In this document: positions 1 to 11,306 of the stretch, in pieces | Numbering within the stretch: position 1 is the first letter of the stretch | How the letters are laid out: every line of letters starts with the position of its first letter | From: Carposina sasakii | Lineage: Eukaryota; Arthropoda; Insecta; Lepidoptera; Carposinidae | Reading direction: 5' to 3' | Length of the DNA: 64,000 bases | NCBI GenBank assembly: GCA_014607495.2 | Contig: CP053167.1 | Span: 248,001 to 312,000, forward strand | Program-made: the position numbers and the translations under genes | The notes under the pieces: model-generated | The model's database searches: none | The model's input: the letters and a program-made list of their open reading frames with translations, nothing else | Told to the model about the DNA's origin: nothing

Positions 1-57
1 TTGGAGTCTAACTGTTTTTGAGCTTGAAATATAATTAAAGCTATGAGAAAATCAATA

Positions 58-467
58 TACAGGGTGTAAAAAGACAACAATGTTTTTTAATACCTCGTAT
101 TCTTTGTAAGGTTACGATCATTTTCTTCTACGGAACCAACCCTGGGAAACGACAAAAAAAATATGAAAAAATACTGTTATTTTATTGCAAGCAATGTATT
201 CGTTTGATGCGCAAAGTACAAATGTACCTATAAAACTAACATTATAACATTTTGACATGATATCTTTGAAAAAAAAAATGTTTGTTTACCGAGTTCAGAT
301 GGATTTATGTAAAAGAAATGATAATATTAATGTAACTTTGGACATCAATATCTTGGAAACCCGTGGTTTCCCAGAGGTGCTTCCATAGAAAAAAATGATG
401 ATGATGATGTGATGTTGCAAAGAATACGAGGTATTAAAAGAACAAAGTTGTCTTTTTACACCCAGTA
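58..467. mobile_element. TIR element with TACAGGGTG ends (A/B mosaic)
   Basis: Ends are inverted repeats of about 50 bp: the left arm begins TACAGGGTGTAAAAAGACAA and the right arm ends with its complement, TTTTTACACCCAGTA. Both arms carry the complementary strings ACCTCGTATTCTTTG and CAAAGAATACGAGGT. The interior near 330-410 matches family B (ctttggac...cttggaaac...gcttccatagaaaaaaatga), whereas the termini resemble family A. No transposase frame is present, so this is a non-autonomous DNA element. A TA target duplication is plausible (TA at both ends) but is also part of the shared terminus. Confidence 0.75.
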
Positions 468-1440
468 GGTACAAATATATAACAGATTTAGTATGAAATA
501 TAAGTTTGTTAATTTTATTGAGGGCACTAATATTAGGAAGTACTGGTTGGAATAGAAAAACTTTTTTGTCTCTGATTGTTTGATATAGGTATATGTTTAT
601 CTAGTTAATTAATAGCTAATAACGCTTTATAACATCACGATGTGAAAACACTTCAGGCTATATAAAAAGTCGGAAGATGTGCAGTGTTAAAGCAATAAAC
701 ATAAGCAATGCGTCTGACACATAAACAGTTTTTTTTAAATATTTTATTGGAAAGATATTACAAATACAAACCGAATTGTAAATACCAAAGTTTGAAAAAT
801 TTTACAGAAATAATTTACAACAGAATAGGAGTAAAAACATTAAATTTTCATCATCATCATTATATAATCACGCCTTTATAACATTAAATTTTACCCATAT
901 TTTAAATTATTTCATTGATTTCATAAAAACTTTATTAATATCTGTAACTTATTAATAAACAATTTTTATTGACAACTATACACAAATTATAAAATATTAT
1001 CTTCGTTTATGAAATAAAATTTAAGCATATACCCTATTATTTATCTAAATAGTTATTTACCTACTTTTCGATACGAGTGGTCCATAATGATCATTGGTCT
1101 AAACAAAATTGTAGCAAAATCGTCCAGTAGGTAATTATTGGGCTGTTGATATAATCCGACTTCCCCTACAATGGTCCGCGTTAGAGGGTTTCCATGCCGC
1201 GGTAATTTGTACATTTCGCGCGCCACCGCCATTACGGTCCACTTTGAAAACGAATTCCATTTAATTTTTTTTATTCGCACTTTCGCGACGTTTTCGGGGA
1301 GTTTTGTAAGCGTTTAATAATTTGTCGAGTTTCGGTTTTAATTTTGGATATCGATGCTGGTAATGTTGATACGGATTTTTGTTGTTTTTGAAGTGTATGA
1401 GTTCGATTTGTCGTCAAAATATGACCGCAAAGGGAATTTA
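468..1440. other. AT-rich sequence without recognised gene
   Basis: Very AT-rich, with poly-T runs. The short minus-strand frames at 1053-1564 have no recognisable motif and no sign of splice-linked exons. I see nothing else here. Confidence 0.5.
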
Positions 1441-1447
1441 TAAATTT

Positions 1448-1625
1448 TATTGCTGGGTATAGGTACATACATAACAGAAGTAGTATATTAAGCATAATTC
1501 TATGAAAATAGCCAAGATATAGAGCATCTGTCCACAAAATTTGGGACTCAAAATCACATGTCAATTTTTAACTACTATACATAGTTTGTACAATCTTGAA
1601 TTGTAATGAGAGGCAAAGGAATTAT
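1448..1625. repeat. Degenerate half of a family A element
   Basis: Shows the family A order: taagcataattctatgaaaatagcc, then a 'ctgtccacaaaatttgggactcaaaatcacatg'-type block, then the acaatcttga core. It is strongly diverged and lacks a clean terminus, so it is an old truncated copy. Confidence 0.5.
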
Positions 1626-1944
1626 AGGTAGGTAGATGCGATTTTCAATGTTTCTTAAATATCTCAATAATTTCGGATCGACAATATAAGTTCGCGCTTA
1701 TCTATTGAAAGGAATTCAATCAACCAACAGCTGGTCGGTGAAAGCCTTAATCCGGTAGATTAAGACCAATGTGGCCCTTTCGTATAAAGTTTACGTCTAA
1801 GGGATATAAAGGGAGGCACTTCCCTGTTATAGCACGGATGGGAAAACCATAAGGGCGGTTTTACGTTACCACTTACTTGACGACGTTTTTTACGAAACCA
1901 CGGATGAGGAAATCAAAAAGGTGCTGTTCATCAGTATATACTTA

Positions 1945-2165
1945 TAGGCTGTATCCTAAAATGCGGTAACCATAACTACAGGATCATTAAGGAAATTCTG
2001 CAGACACGTTTAGCATAGCGGAGACAGATATAAATGATCAGTGACGAGTTGCTAGCTCATCGCCTGAGAGAATGCCCGTGTTGCTTAGTCGACTCTTACG
2101 ACATACACGGATAAAAATGCAGCTGATGTATTCTAGTGAAGCCCCGCACCAGCATGAGACAATTT
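1945..2165 (-). repeat. Family D dispersed repeat (reverse)
   Basis: Reverse copy of a repeat whose forward strand contains GCGGGGCTTCACTAGAAT, CATCAGCTGCATC, GTCGTAAGAGTCGACTAAG and GAGCTAGCAACTCGTCACTG, then a 'ctatgctaaacgt...cctgcagttctggctacccca' block. Fuller copies at 47.2 and 52.6 kb suggest a retroelement 3' region, because fragments at 4.2 and 14.9 kb run into ATGT repeats. No coding part was seen. The family assignment is mine, from comparison within the window. Confidence 0.7.
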
Positions 2166-2348
2166 ACTTCTTACTAAGTAGCATCCGTGTATTTTAGTAG
2201 TTAACCTATACAGGGTTAATTTTAAAACATCAAAAACCTCTCAAGACTAGGTAGCTACCATCATAAACAACAACATTTGTTCTACGAGTTTTGATATCAA
2301 TTTAATATTACTTCTGCATGTTCTTAAGTCTGTACATAACACAGGTGA

Positions 2349-2364
2349 GCGCGCGATCGCGCGC
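2349..2364. repeat. Perfect 16-bp GC palindrome
   Basis: GCGCGCGATCGCGCGC is self-complementary and stands out in AT-rich surroundings. No repeated copies were noticed in the window. Confidence 0.9.
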
Positions 2365-2483
2365 GTCAACCTTCTACGAATGGAACATAGACTTATAAAT
2401 GTCATGACAGTACAATAAAAGCTTGGAAAATAATTTTTAATTAATGTATTGAGTTATGTATAAAGTTTTACGCTGTATTTATA

Positions 2484-2560
2484 ATAACGTCTTTCCCGGA
2501 GGGGTGCTCACCTCCATTTGCTACGATCCTGACAGGATACGTTCTGCGAGGTATATATCA
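2484..2560 (-). pseudogene. Relic of LINE ORF2 C-terminus
   Basis: Minus-strand reading gives CQDRSKW followed by an early stop. It matches the last coding segment of the LINE at 32984-33313, including the cttcccggagg...ctccatttgctacgatcctgaca block. Only about 75 bp survive and it lacks the ATGT tail of the better copy. Confidence 0.6.
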
Positions 2561-2575
2561 AATAAAGAAATATCA

Positions 2576-2880
2576 AATAAAGAAAGTTGATGCCCAAAAA
2601 ATGATTTTTTTAAAATTACTTGATCCGGCGAAATTTATAGTGTCCAGTGTTTACGCTAGTTTTTTCATAGACATATATTAATTATTTCTCGTGAAAAAAT
2701 CTTGCTATACGCGTCAATGTGCATTTATGCAGAAAAACGCAGTCTATTTACATAACTTTGGACCCTAATATTTTGGAAACCAGACACTTACCAGGTATGC
2801 TTCCATGGAGAAAAATGATCGTGATTATGAGGAGATTTCGTAGTTTTCGGGAACGTTGACGACCAAAAATCATCCTGTAG
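2576..2880 (-). mobile_element. Family B element, one end truncated
   Basis: Reverse copy of family B. It contains cttgatccggcgaaatttat, the gcagaaaaacgcagtctatt block and gcttccatggagaaaaatga, and ends 'gacgaccaaaaatcatcctgta', the complement of the TACAGGATG terminus. The opposite end, with the acccttcgttaa block, is missing, so the copy is truncated near 2576. Confidence 0.8.
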
Positions 2881-3173
2881 GTATATATTCAATATCGTGA
2901 ATAGTAATATTGAAAAAAATAAACAAACATCTTTTCCCCTTCAGGCTTTACAGTGAATTGTTCAGAAATTGACAGAGCCAAATCTCTCTGTCCCGATGTG
3001 TCAATACAAGAGGTTTATTAACGTGTCACTCACTCCGAGCGCAGTCGGGTAAGCTGGGAGGAGTAAATGTTTTTTGAGGATATTTTATTTGTATTTAATA
3101 ATCTTTTATTCCTATATTTCGAATCGCACAGTAAAATTTCTTATTGAATTTGCTATGGATTGTTTAGTTACTA

Positions 3174-3300
3174 TACAGGGTGTAATAGAAGGGGTATTAT
3201 AGCGAAACGCTATGAAAATTGCCCTCTATAAAGTACCTGTCCGCAAAATTTGAAAAAATTTACGTACGTAAGTACGGAGAATTCCTAAACAGCTAAGAAA
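3174..3300. repeat. Half of a family A element
   Basis: Begins TACAGGGTGTAATAGAAGGGG, then tagcgaaacgctatgaaaattgccctctataaa, then the gtacggagaattcctaaacag centre. The second arm is absent, so only half of the palindrome remains. Confidence 0.75.
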
Positions 3301-3375
3301 TTATTTAATTACCATATCAATTTGTTTTCCTAATTTATCTGGTTTAATATTAATATTATTAATAGTCCTAATTTA

Positions 3376-3600
3376 CATACATACATACATATAATCACGT
3401 CTTTATCCCTTACGGGGTAGGCAGAGCACCAAGGGCTGATAGAATCACATGGTGCCACTTCTGACCAATTTTGAGGGTATAGTTGAGATGTATAAGTTCG
3501 GTTAGTAGTCCCTCTACTGACTTGTACAGTATGCCCGGGAAGAGAAGCAGCTGTAGTATTATACGTTTTTTTTTCACTCCCAGAGCAGCATAGAAGAAAT
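3376..3600 (-). repeat. Retroelement 3' end with ATGT tail (reverse)
   Basis: On the plus strand it starts with an ACAT run followed by ataatcacgtctttatccc and the ggggtaggcagag block, and ends ctcccagagcagcata. The complement therefore ends ...GGGATAAAGACGTGATTAT(ATGT)n, a LINE- or SINE-type 3' tail. Close relatives lie at 34207-34432 and 57065-57232, and the same tail follows the LINE coding relic at 32984. No frame is left in this copy. Confidence 0.75.
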
Positions 3601-3854
3601 CCTAATTTATCTGTAGGTATAGTAATGTGATCAGAAGCTTTATCCTAGAGAGTTATCTATGCTAAAAATATATGTTGTTAGCACAAGTAAATTATGGCGA
3701 CTATAAAGCAATTACCCGGTTACACTTCCATTAACCTCAACACGAAATTACTTCATAAATATTGGTTAGACCAAGTCTAGGTCCACCTACATTAGGTAGA
3801 TTGTTAGGTAACTTAAACACACTAAGTATTCATGGTATTTTTCCCTTTACTTAT

Positions 3855-3985
3855 GCGGGGCTTCACTAGAACACATCAGCTGCATCTCCTACCGTGCATG
3901 TCGTAAGACTAACTAAGGAACTTAAGGAAGTTCTTTCGTGTTTCGGACAATGAGCTAGCAACTTGTAATAGGTGCTGAAATCTGC
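3855..3985 (+). repeat. Family D copy, 5' part
   Basis: Contains GCGGGGCTTCACTAGAACAC, catcagctgcatctcc, catgtcgtaagact and gagctagcaacttg, then breaks into unrelated sequence. Confidence 0.75.
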
Positions 3986-4184
3986 ATGCTACTTATGTAA
4001 AATTTGTCTACATTAATTAATTACTGACTATTTCTGATAAAAACATTTGTACGCCTAAATAGGCAGATTTTCGCGGACATTACCATTATTTAAGACACCA
4101 TACATTGACATTGTATGATATCATTATCTACCGGAAATCAGACAAATAAAGTTTTTTTTTTTTCATTTCTGATCTTATCCGGTC

Positions 4185-4285
4185 CCGCTATGCTAAACGT
4201 AGCTGAAGAATCTCCTTCGTGAACCTGCAGTTCTGGCTACCCCATTTTGGGACTACACGTATGTATGTATGTATGTATTTTCCCT
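4185..4285 (+). repeat. Family D 3' part with ATGT tail
   Basis: Carries cgctatgctaaacgtagctg, cctgcagttctggctaccccatttt and then ATGTATGTATGTATGT. It may be the second half of the 3.9 kb copy, split by about 190 bp of other sequence. Confidence 0.65.
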
Positions 4286-4938
4286 TTATATCTAAAGTAT
4301 AACTGGATTAGAAACTACTGACTCGTATATCATTTATCGTTGACTCAAACCAACTCGAATATCTTAATGACCATTGAATTTTAATTCTTATGACAAAGAA
4401 AACAAAATCATCATTCATCATGGGTCATTTAATCACTCTCTCGAGAGCCCTCAAGGGAAAAACTACCACTAAGAAAACAAGCGTATATTAACAATCACAG
4501 TAACGAGTCCCTGTTATTATTTATGGAATAAGTCGCGAAAAATACATCCCTTTGTGTAATCAAAACCGGACGTACTGCCCTTTGACCTAAGATTTGTTAT
4601 AATTTGTAAAGGGTACCCAATCTGTGCCCTTTTCATCGCAAATAAAAGGGAGAATAGAATAATAACGCAATTTCCGATTTCGTACTTACTTTTACTATTT
4701 TTTACTAGTGGCCGCCTACGGTTTTTTCAATGTAAATAAATCTTATAATTTTTACTTAATTTCAGGACATCCTTCTTCCTACTTCACACTTTTTTCTCAG
4801 TGCATAATGAATTTTGTGATCAGTGAAGTATCCGAAATATTATTTCGCGTGCCATTGGTTCGCCAACCCTGCACTCTCTGTAGAACATTTTCATTTACCT
4901 CGCATTATACAAGTATAAGTAGATTCCTTGCAACCTAA

Positions 4939-5012
4939 ATAAATCATCATAATTATAATGATCATAATTATAATGATCATCGTTATAGATCATCATTATA
5001 ATGATCATAAAA
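4939..5012. repeat. Palindromic tandem repeat ATAATTATAATGATCAT
   Basis: Roughly four imperfect repeats of a 15-18 bp unit built on ATGATCAT and TAATTATA, both self-complementary, so the stretch can form alternative hairpins. No flanking duplication is evident. Confidence 0.8.
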
Positions 5013-5830
5013 CATTAAAAAAACAATCAACAATTCTGAAATCGTGAAAATGATCAGCTGTTTCTTAAAATTTCGTGAAGTAGGTATTGAAGTTTGTATG
5101 AGGCAGCTTTTTTTTTCATGATTACAGAGTCGGCCTCAAGGTGAAAGTTGTTTCCAATTATTAGAATCGTGTAAAAAAAGTAAATTAATATAATAACACC
5201 TTCCATACCTACATAGTTTCAGCTCTGCAGTGTCTGAAACCAACCCAGTTTACAATACATAAAGAAGCTTCTCCCCGAGGTGCCAACAACGCGCTTTAAA
5301 TTTCATGAGGCAAGGTAGGATGTATTGTACCTACTTACTTTACCATGTTAAGGGGAAGTTGCTCATCAGTGGCTATAATAAAACTTGTATACAAAATAAA
5401 TGATATTTTTATATCAATTTTATACAGATAAATTAAAGTTAGATGCATATTTTAGCAAGAACTTATATATATCATATATATCACGCGAATTTTGTCTTAC
5501 GAGTTCTTTTGGAATTAAGTTTTATTAGTCCTCACAGCCCCCTGTTATGCCAGTGAATTTGAAGTACAAAAGTCAAATTTAGTTAATTAAAAAACTATTT
5601 GGTATTTTTTGTGTGTAAATCTGACAAACATCCCTTCGTGTAAGTATATTTCAATAATGGTTTATTTTATATGAATATTTTATTTCACAATAAAACATGC
5701 AAATGTACCTATATTATTGGAAATAAAGTGCATTAAAATTATGCATTTCCAGTTTTAAATAATGTGAAATATTTGTTTACTAATTAAAATTTAAACAAAA
5801 TAGACCTAAATAAATGTGTTTATTTATTAA
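5013..5830. other. No recognised element
   Basis: AT-rich sequence without a recognisable coding or repeat signature apart from short homopolymers. Confidence 0.4.
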
Positions 5831-5832
5831 CT

Positions 5833-6015
5833 AGAGGTGTTGACAACTCCCGTGTTGACAACATAGTCCAGAATTCAAACTGCGGTTACCAACCCGCCTG
5901 CCCAGCGTGGTGACTATGGGCAAATACCCCCCATGGCATTCTAGTGTGGCGTGCCCTGGGGGAGGCCTACGTCCAGCAGTGGACTGCAATAGGCTGATGA
6001 TGATGATAATGATTA
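5833..6015 (+). mobile_element. SINE-like repeat with RTE-type 3' end
   Basis: The forward strand has gttgacaacatagtcca, aaccaacccgcctgccc, agcgtggtgactatgggcaa and then a stretch reading WRALGEAYVQQWTAIG followed by stop and a TGA/ATG run. EAYVQQWxxxG-stop is also the C-terminus of the RTE-like coding relics at 35.8 and 36.4 kb. This looks like a non-autonomous element sharing the 3' end of an RTE-like LINE. The front half has no frame. Confidence 0.7.
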
Positions 6016-6082
6016 ACTATTATTTAATTAATAAATTCGGATTAATGAATTTCAGATTCTTAATATAATTCTCTATTCGTCT

Positions 6083-6210
6083 TCAGCCTATTTCAGTCCA
6101 CTGCTGGACGTAGGCCTTCCCCAGGACACGGGAGTTGGTGACCGCAGTCTGATTTTTTGATTATTGGACAGCACAAACTCCACTCTGCCGGCACCACGCG
6201 GCAATTTTTT
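6083..6210 (-). mobile_element. Same SINE-like repeat, inverted
   Basis: On the plus strand it reads cagcctatttcagtccactgctggacgtaggcc, then a deletion, then gttggtgaccgcagtctg and cactctgccggcaccacgcgg. It faces the 5833-6015 copy tail to tail, about 70 bp away. Confidence 0.7.
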
Positions 6211-6214
6211 TATT

Positions 6215-7960
6215 GCACTATTAATAAAAAAATTAAAAAATATCGCCTCTTTACAAGAACAGATTGACATCTCAAAAAGTGATGGTTTACAAAATATCAC
6301 GTTGTTCTTGCGGCTATGTACTACATTATTTCCCCAAAGAACAGGCTTTTGTAATTGAAACCTCTTTCAGAGAGAATAGGACAAATCTAGAGAAGAAAAA
6401 AGGATTCCTCGAGTATTTGCAAAACACTCGAGCCTCCCACTCAAGTACAGACTTAACAATCTATAAGACACGGCACTCACCGCGTTTGTCAATTTCTCGA
6501 TAAATTAAGAATATTCTGAAAACCGTATAATTTTGGGCCGAAATAGAAGTATTCTAGTAAAGCCCCGCATGAGCACAGGAAGGATCGTTCGTAATATCTC
6601 TACAAAAACAAGCGTGTTGTTAAAAGTAGAGTTCGTCACATAAAAAGCGGTTTCAAATGTCAAGAGCACGCTTCCCCTTAAGGTAGACTTAACAACAGGC
6701 TAGACAAGGCACTTTTAGCCACGACTTAACAAGTCGGTACCTATGCGGAACTATGTCTTTGTCTTGCAAAAATATTCTGACGAGGATAATTGTACAGAAA
6801 GCGAAATAACTGGATTGAACAATCATGAACAAAGCTTGATACTCAATTTTAATTTATTTTTTCACAAAATAAGGTATACACTATACATATATATGATGAT
6901 ACGGTTAAGGTACTCCACCTTCCTACAGAAGTTAGGCTCGCTTATTTTACGGAAAAATTGTAAATATAAAGGTCAAATTATAGAAGTCACAATAAAATAA
7001 GTATTATATAAAAACTAAAAATCTAAATCGGCCAATTTTGAAACTAATTAATATTCCCTATCACGCCTTTACATTTCCTATAGGTATTTCTTTTGTTTTC
7101 AAATGCAAAATAGAATTCATATAAGCGACTTGAAAGCGTAGTATTATTTATGGATTGCTATTTTCTTTGCTCGTTACGGTCTAGATAAATTGGTAACATT
7201 CTGCACATATATAGTGGCCCATGTTTAGTTCAGTAAGCAGTACACGGAGAAAGCGGGGTCTTAACTTATTAGCAATAGGAATTCTGAAGTTTTTTGTTTG
7301 TTGAGGTTGTTTTGAGAAAGAATTTAATTGATTAGTAAGACTTCTGCTTGTTATTTTTGCATTAAAGCCGAGGAGAAATGTAGAGAAGAGAGAAATGAGG
7401 TGGAAAAACGAAGTTTAGAACAGAGAGATACCCACAACTCTTTAGTATTAGTCGGCCAGGTAATTGAAAGAAATACCGGTAAAAGTCCCAAATCGTAAAA
7501 AAATTATAAAAGCTATAACTCCCGTATGTATAAAACACAGAGATAACTTACATAGCAAAAGCAATTGTATTAAAAATATCTTGTATTTTGTTATTGTAAA
7601 AATATGAAATAGAATATGAAAAAAACACATTAAAGATGCAAACAAAAAGCTATGGTCGGCAATAAATAGACAATATAATAAACAAGTCAATCCACTCAGA
7701 CTTAACATAGTTTCTGTCACACTTTGCGGGTATAAAGGCAAACAAAATACTTAATGTACAAGTTCCTACCCAGGCAAAAATAACTTGAATCTATGCTTAT
7801 GATGAACTGAAATAGCTTTAAATCTCTTCGAGATTTGGGATGGGATAGAATTCATCCCTTCTTAAAAAACATCTTCTGTTGGTTGTACAAACCAATCTCG
7901 CACTATCTACGGGTATATTTCAAGGCTTTTAAGAAATCAATTTTCACCCTGTTGAGTGGG
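6215..7960. other. No recognised gene
   Basis: Mostly AT-rich. A family D scrap (gtaaagccccgcatgagcac) lies at about 6550-6580. Short frames of up to 97 codons on both strands lack motifs. An aattcatccc-type stretch just before 7960 may belong to the reverse-transcriptase relic that follows. Confidence 0.4.
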
Positions 7961-7968
7961 GACACCGT

Positions 7969-8330
7969 GTCAATTATAGACCAATTGGGCTGCTTTAAGT
8001 CATGTGGTTGATAAACACATTGAAAAACCCTCTTTTCCACTTCCCAAGGTTTCCGAAACAGCAATATGATAATTATATAGCCCGGAAAAAAAAGGTTCTA
8101 AATATTTCACCTTGCAAAAGCGTATTTGTTGATCGATGGAAAGTATGGGAGTAAGGGGAGTCTATTGTTACGAGTATGTATATAACGAGAGAACAGTTAC
8201 GGCACCCCACAAGGAAGCGTACTTGGCCCGACACTCTTTCTCATCTATATTAACGACCTTGTACTACCCTGCCCAGTAAAATAATAACGTTTGCAGATGA
8301 CACTGCTCTCCTGTTTAACTCTTGGGATGA
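7969..8330 (+). pseudogene. Jockey/CR1-type reverse transcriptase relic
   Basis: Plus-strand pieces of a non-LTR retrotransposon reverse transcriptase. VNYRPIGLL at 7969-7995 is the conserved NYRPISLL block. A frame-shifted HVVDKHIEKPS follows. YGTPQGSVLGPTLFLIYIND begins at 8198. After two stops (about 8279-8284) and a frame shift comes FADDTALLFNSWDE at 8290, the catalytic F/YxDD motif. Between the blocks about 200 bp is scrambled or deleted. The order is that of non-LTR reverse transcriptases; the clade is inferred only from GTPQGSVLGP and INDL. Inactive. Confidence 0.85.
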
Positions 8331-8459
8331 GGTGTTCATGCTCATCGGGTTTTACATTTTCTCATGGCTTCGTATATTTACTTACGTATGTATATCACTT
8401 TCTCTCTTAAAAATAATCCACCTGTTCGATTATTGTATCCCAGCCCAGAGCCTCACATG

Positions 8460-8690
8460 ACTTGGCCTGTACCAATGAATTTATTTTAGTTTTCACGAAC
8501 ATATTCTTAGTACAGGGTTCGATTATATATGTGTTTAATGTTGCAAAATTAAAAAAATATGTTTATTATGCACTTAGCTCGTCCTATTGCCTCGGGGTGG
8601 CGCTCCGAAGCACGTAAAAGAAAGATCCGTTGTTTCCCACAGTCCTTTATAAACAATCTAGCGCCTGATCTCTCACACAATCCGCAACAC
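8460..8690 (+). repeat. Degenerate SINE2 body
   Basis: Matches the SINE2 copy at 23.5 kb in order: cctgtaccaatgaattt, taatgttgcaaaatt, cacttagctcgt, ccgaagcacgtaaaa, cagtcc, gcgcctgat. The tRNA-like head is missing and small insertions are present. The 67-codon frame across it is incidental. Confidence 0.65.
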
Positions 8691-8904
8691 ACATTGTTAA
8701 ATTATAACTCTTCTTTGTGTAGAAGACGATTTAATCCTGTAGATTGTTTCCAAGATTTTTAAAACCGTCCCATCGCTACCAAGGTTGCCACTATGAGACC
8801 TATATATAGTTTAAACAAGAGTTCTAAAACGTAAACTCACCTTGTGGCTTCTAGAATAAATTATAGAAACTGAAACTCTTCTGTGCATAGTTTATAATTT
8901 ATAA

Positions 8905-8936
8905 CACACACACACGCACACTACTACACATACACA
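8905..8936. repeat. CA microsatellite
   Basis: Interrupted CA repeat (cacacacacgcacac plus ctactacacatacacac). Confidence 0.85.
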
Positions 8937-9339
8937 CCTTTTTCAACTTTTACTAACCACACTAACATATTTAAATAGTGTTCACACAACTAACCACGAT
9001 CGAAATGTAAACATTATTTACATTGATAAAAAAGACAGGATGACTAGACAAATGTGTTATTTGTATCATAAGAGTTGAGACTATAATATCTCCTGCTCTC
9101 CACAGTACTTGTTGAAAATAACTTATCATTTAAGATGCATTGTGGTGAGAAAATAAAGACATATTATAAAGTATTATTATAGTATGTCGGCCCCCGTAAA
9201 AGCAAAAGCAATTCTTGTATTTGTTATAGTACATTAAATTAAAACATATAGACACAGAAAGTAGATATCTCTTTATTTCTTCCAGAAACCAAAGCAAACA
9301 ATTTGTTGCAAATTTTAGAGGGCCCACCCAAAGCTATGA

Positions 9340-9450
9340 TATATAAAACGTTATAGAGAATGTATCTGTGTTTTCACACACTTGATATAATATTTCCCGT
9401 TGACCAATCTCCGTAGAGATTGGTCAAAATGAGATCATCATCATATCTAT
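9340..9450 (+). repeat. SINE2 3' part
   Basis: Contains gaatgtatctgtgttttcac, cacacttgatataatat, ttgaccaatctccgtagaga and ttggtcaaaatgagatcatcatcat. These correspond to the last part of SINE2 as seen at 24.5-24.6 kb. Confidence 0.7.
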
Positions 9451-11147
9451 GATTTTATTAGTGTTTTCCACGATAGATTATAAAATGAGAGATTTTATTA
9501 GTGTTTTTACGTATTTGTAACAGCAATCTCAAAGGAAATTGCCATTACAACGCGAGAATTTTGCAAGATTAAATTATTGTAAAAATACACGCATAGTTAG
9601 ATCGTTTAAGCGTCGCGCGAAAAATAACCCTCCAAGAACCAACAGGACCGCAGGAAAGGGTATAAAATATTTTTGACACTTTTATTACGGTTTTTAATAC
9701 TTTTATGGTGCGAACTTTTTTCTTTTGCCAAGCAATTTCCGCTTTGGAACACATGCGTGGGTTTTCGGCGAAATTTATTGGTTTGCGTACTTTTTTTTAG
9801 TACGCCTTATAGTTCTGTTACAGAATATTTGATAGTAAAGACAAACCCTTAAGGGTTATAACCATGAGGCCATGGGCATATGACCTTTTTAGGGGCATTG
9901 CCAATACACGACATACCATGACCAGAGGGCTGGTGCCTATTTTGGTCAACGTGTCAGCCTCGCTATATAACGACTTTTTTTGAGCATGCTGCCGTCGGTT
10001 GAGGATTTGTAGGTCGTCTTTTATTTTATTTTAGGTTTACTAATGTGACAACATAAAAATATCACGTTATACAGGCAAACTGTTTCAAAAGTTTAAATGA
10101 GATTGAATAGAGCATCATGCCTGTGCCGATGCGGGGCTTCCAAAGAACCACCAGCACAGATTGCTGTAAAGTATCTTATTTAGTTATATATTTAATTACC
10201 AACATAAAATTTTTACTTATATCAATACCGCTTGTTAAGTTATGTTTATTTTAGGGATCAAGCGTGGGGGCATTTAAAGGCAGTACGATAAGTAGTTTTG
10301 TCGTTTGAATAACGTGTTCATTTCAGAACTTTCTTTCGAAGTCAATAATAATATTAAGGCATGAATGCTTTCAGGCAATTCCTATATAGGATATACGAAT
10401 ATAATAGAATTTATTCAATAAAATAAGGTTTGATTCAACAACAATCGAAATAAATAATGTGGACGAGCGTGGAATATAGGTATTAAATAAATAAGAACAA
10501 ATATTTTTATTTCAGGCTTTCGTCAAAAGTGTACTGTCAATACCATTTATTTTATTAGTCAATAGACTTTAAAACAAAGTGAATTAAATATAATAAAAAC
10601 ACATAAATTACTTAAATCTGAAACAAATTTTAGCATAAAGTCTGATGAATAATAAATGAATAATCATTAATTTTTACAAGGAAGCACTCGAGTTTTTGAG
10701 TAATTATTCTTTTATAATGATTCCTAAAGTAATGATAAAATTATAACTCAAGAATAAACTAAGTATAAGTCTAATATCTTGTTGGTTCATTCTCGGCATA
10801 ACTTAAAACCACTGTCAGAGTTTATTTAGGGTTACAAAAGTTTATTACTGAGCCCGTCTATATTATTATACCTATATTTGCTGAGTGTAGAGGTACCCAC
10901 AATGAAGCTCGGCTCACTCACAAAGGCTTATGAAGTTTGTTTGTTCCGCGGTAATCTTGGAAACTACGGGCTTTAACGATCTTACCCAAAGATGTTTTCA
11001 AGAGAATTAAATAAAAAAAGCATACTTCTGTCCGGGATTCGTTTACGTGGGCTACATTTTAAGACTTTTGGCTTGCTTTGTTGAAGTTGTTTTGGTACTA
11101 TTTGTGTTACATCCAGAAAGATAATAATGGCAGTGAGCATGGTATAT
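9451..11147. other. No recognised gene
   Basis: A family D scrap (gatgcggggcttccaaagaa) lies at 10128-10150. The rest is AT-rich with no recognised repeat or frame. Confidence 0.4.
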
Positions 11148-11303
11148 CGTCGATGAAGTGACAATACCTCCTAACTAATATTTTTTAACAAATCGTCTTA
11201 TTTAATACTTTTTAATACTTATTATTGAATTATAAGTATATTGCATTAAAAAGTCAATTTGTTAAAAAATGTTTAGTTAGGAGGTATTGTCCCTTCATCG
11301 ACG
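11148..11303. mobile_element. 156-bp foldback (hairpin) MITE
   Basis: Two arms of about 50 bp are near-perfect complements. The left arm runs cgtcgatgaagtgacaatac then ctcctaactaatattttttaac; the right arm runs gttaaaaaatgtttagttagg then aggtattgtcccttcatcgacg. The loop of about 55 bp is AT-only. It abuts the family A copy starting at 11307. A two-base TA flank is possible. Confidence 0.8.
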
Positions 11304-11306
11304 CTA

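Noticed and set aside
4939..5012. CRISPR-like or replication-origin repeat
   Set aside because: Units are adjacent without unique spacers and the genome is eukaryotic; it is a simple palindromic minisatellite.
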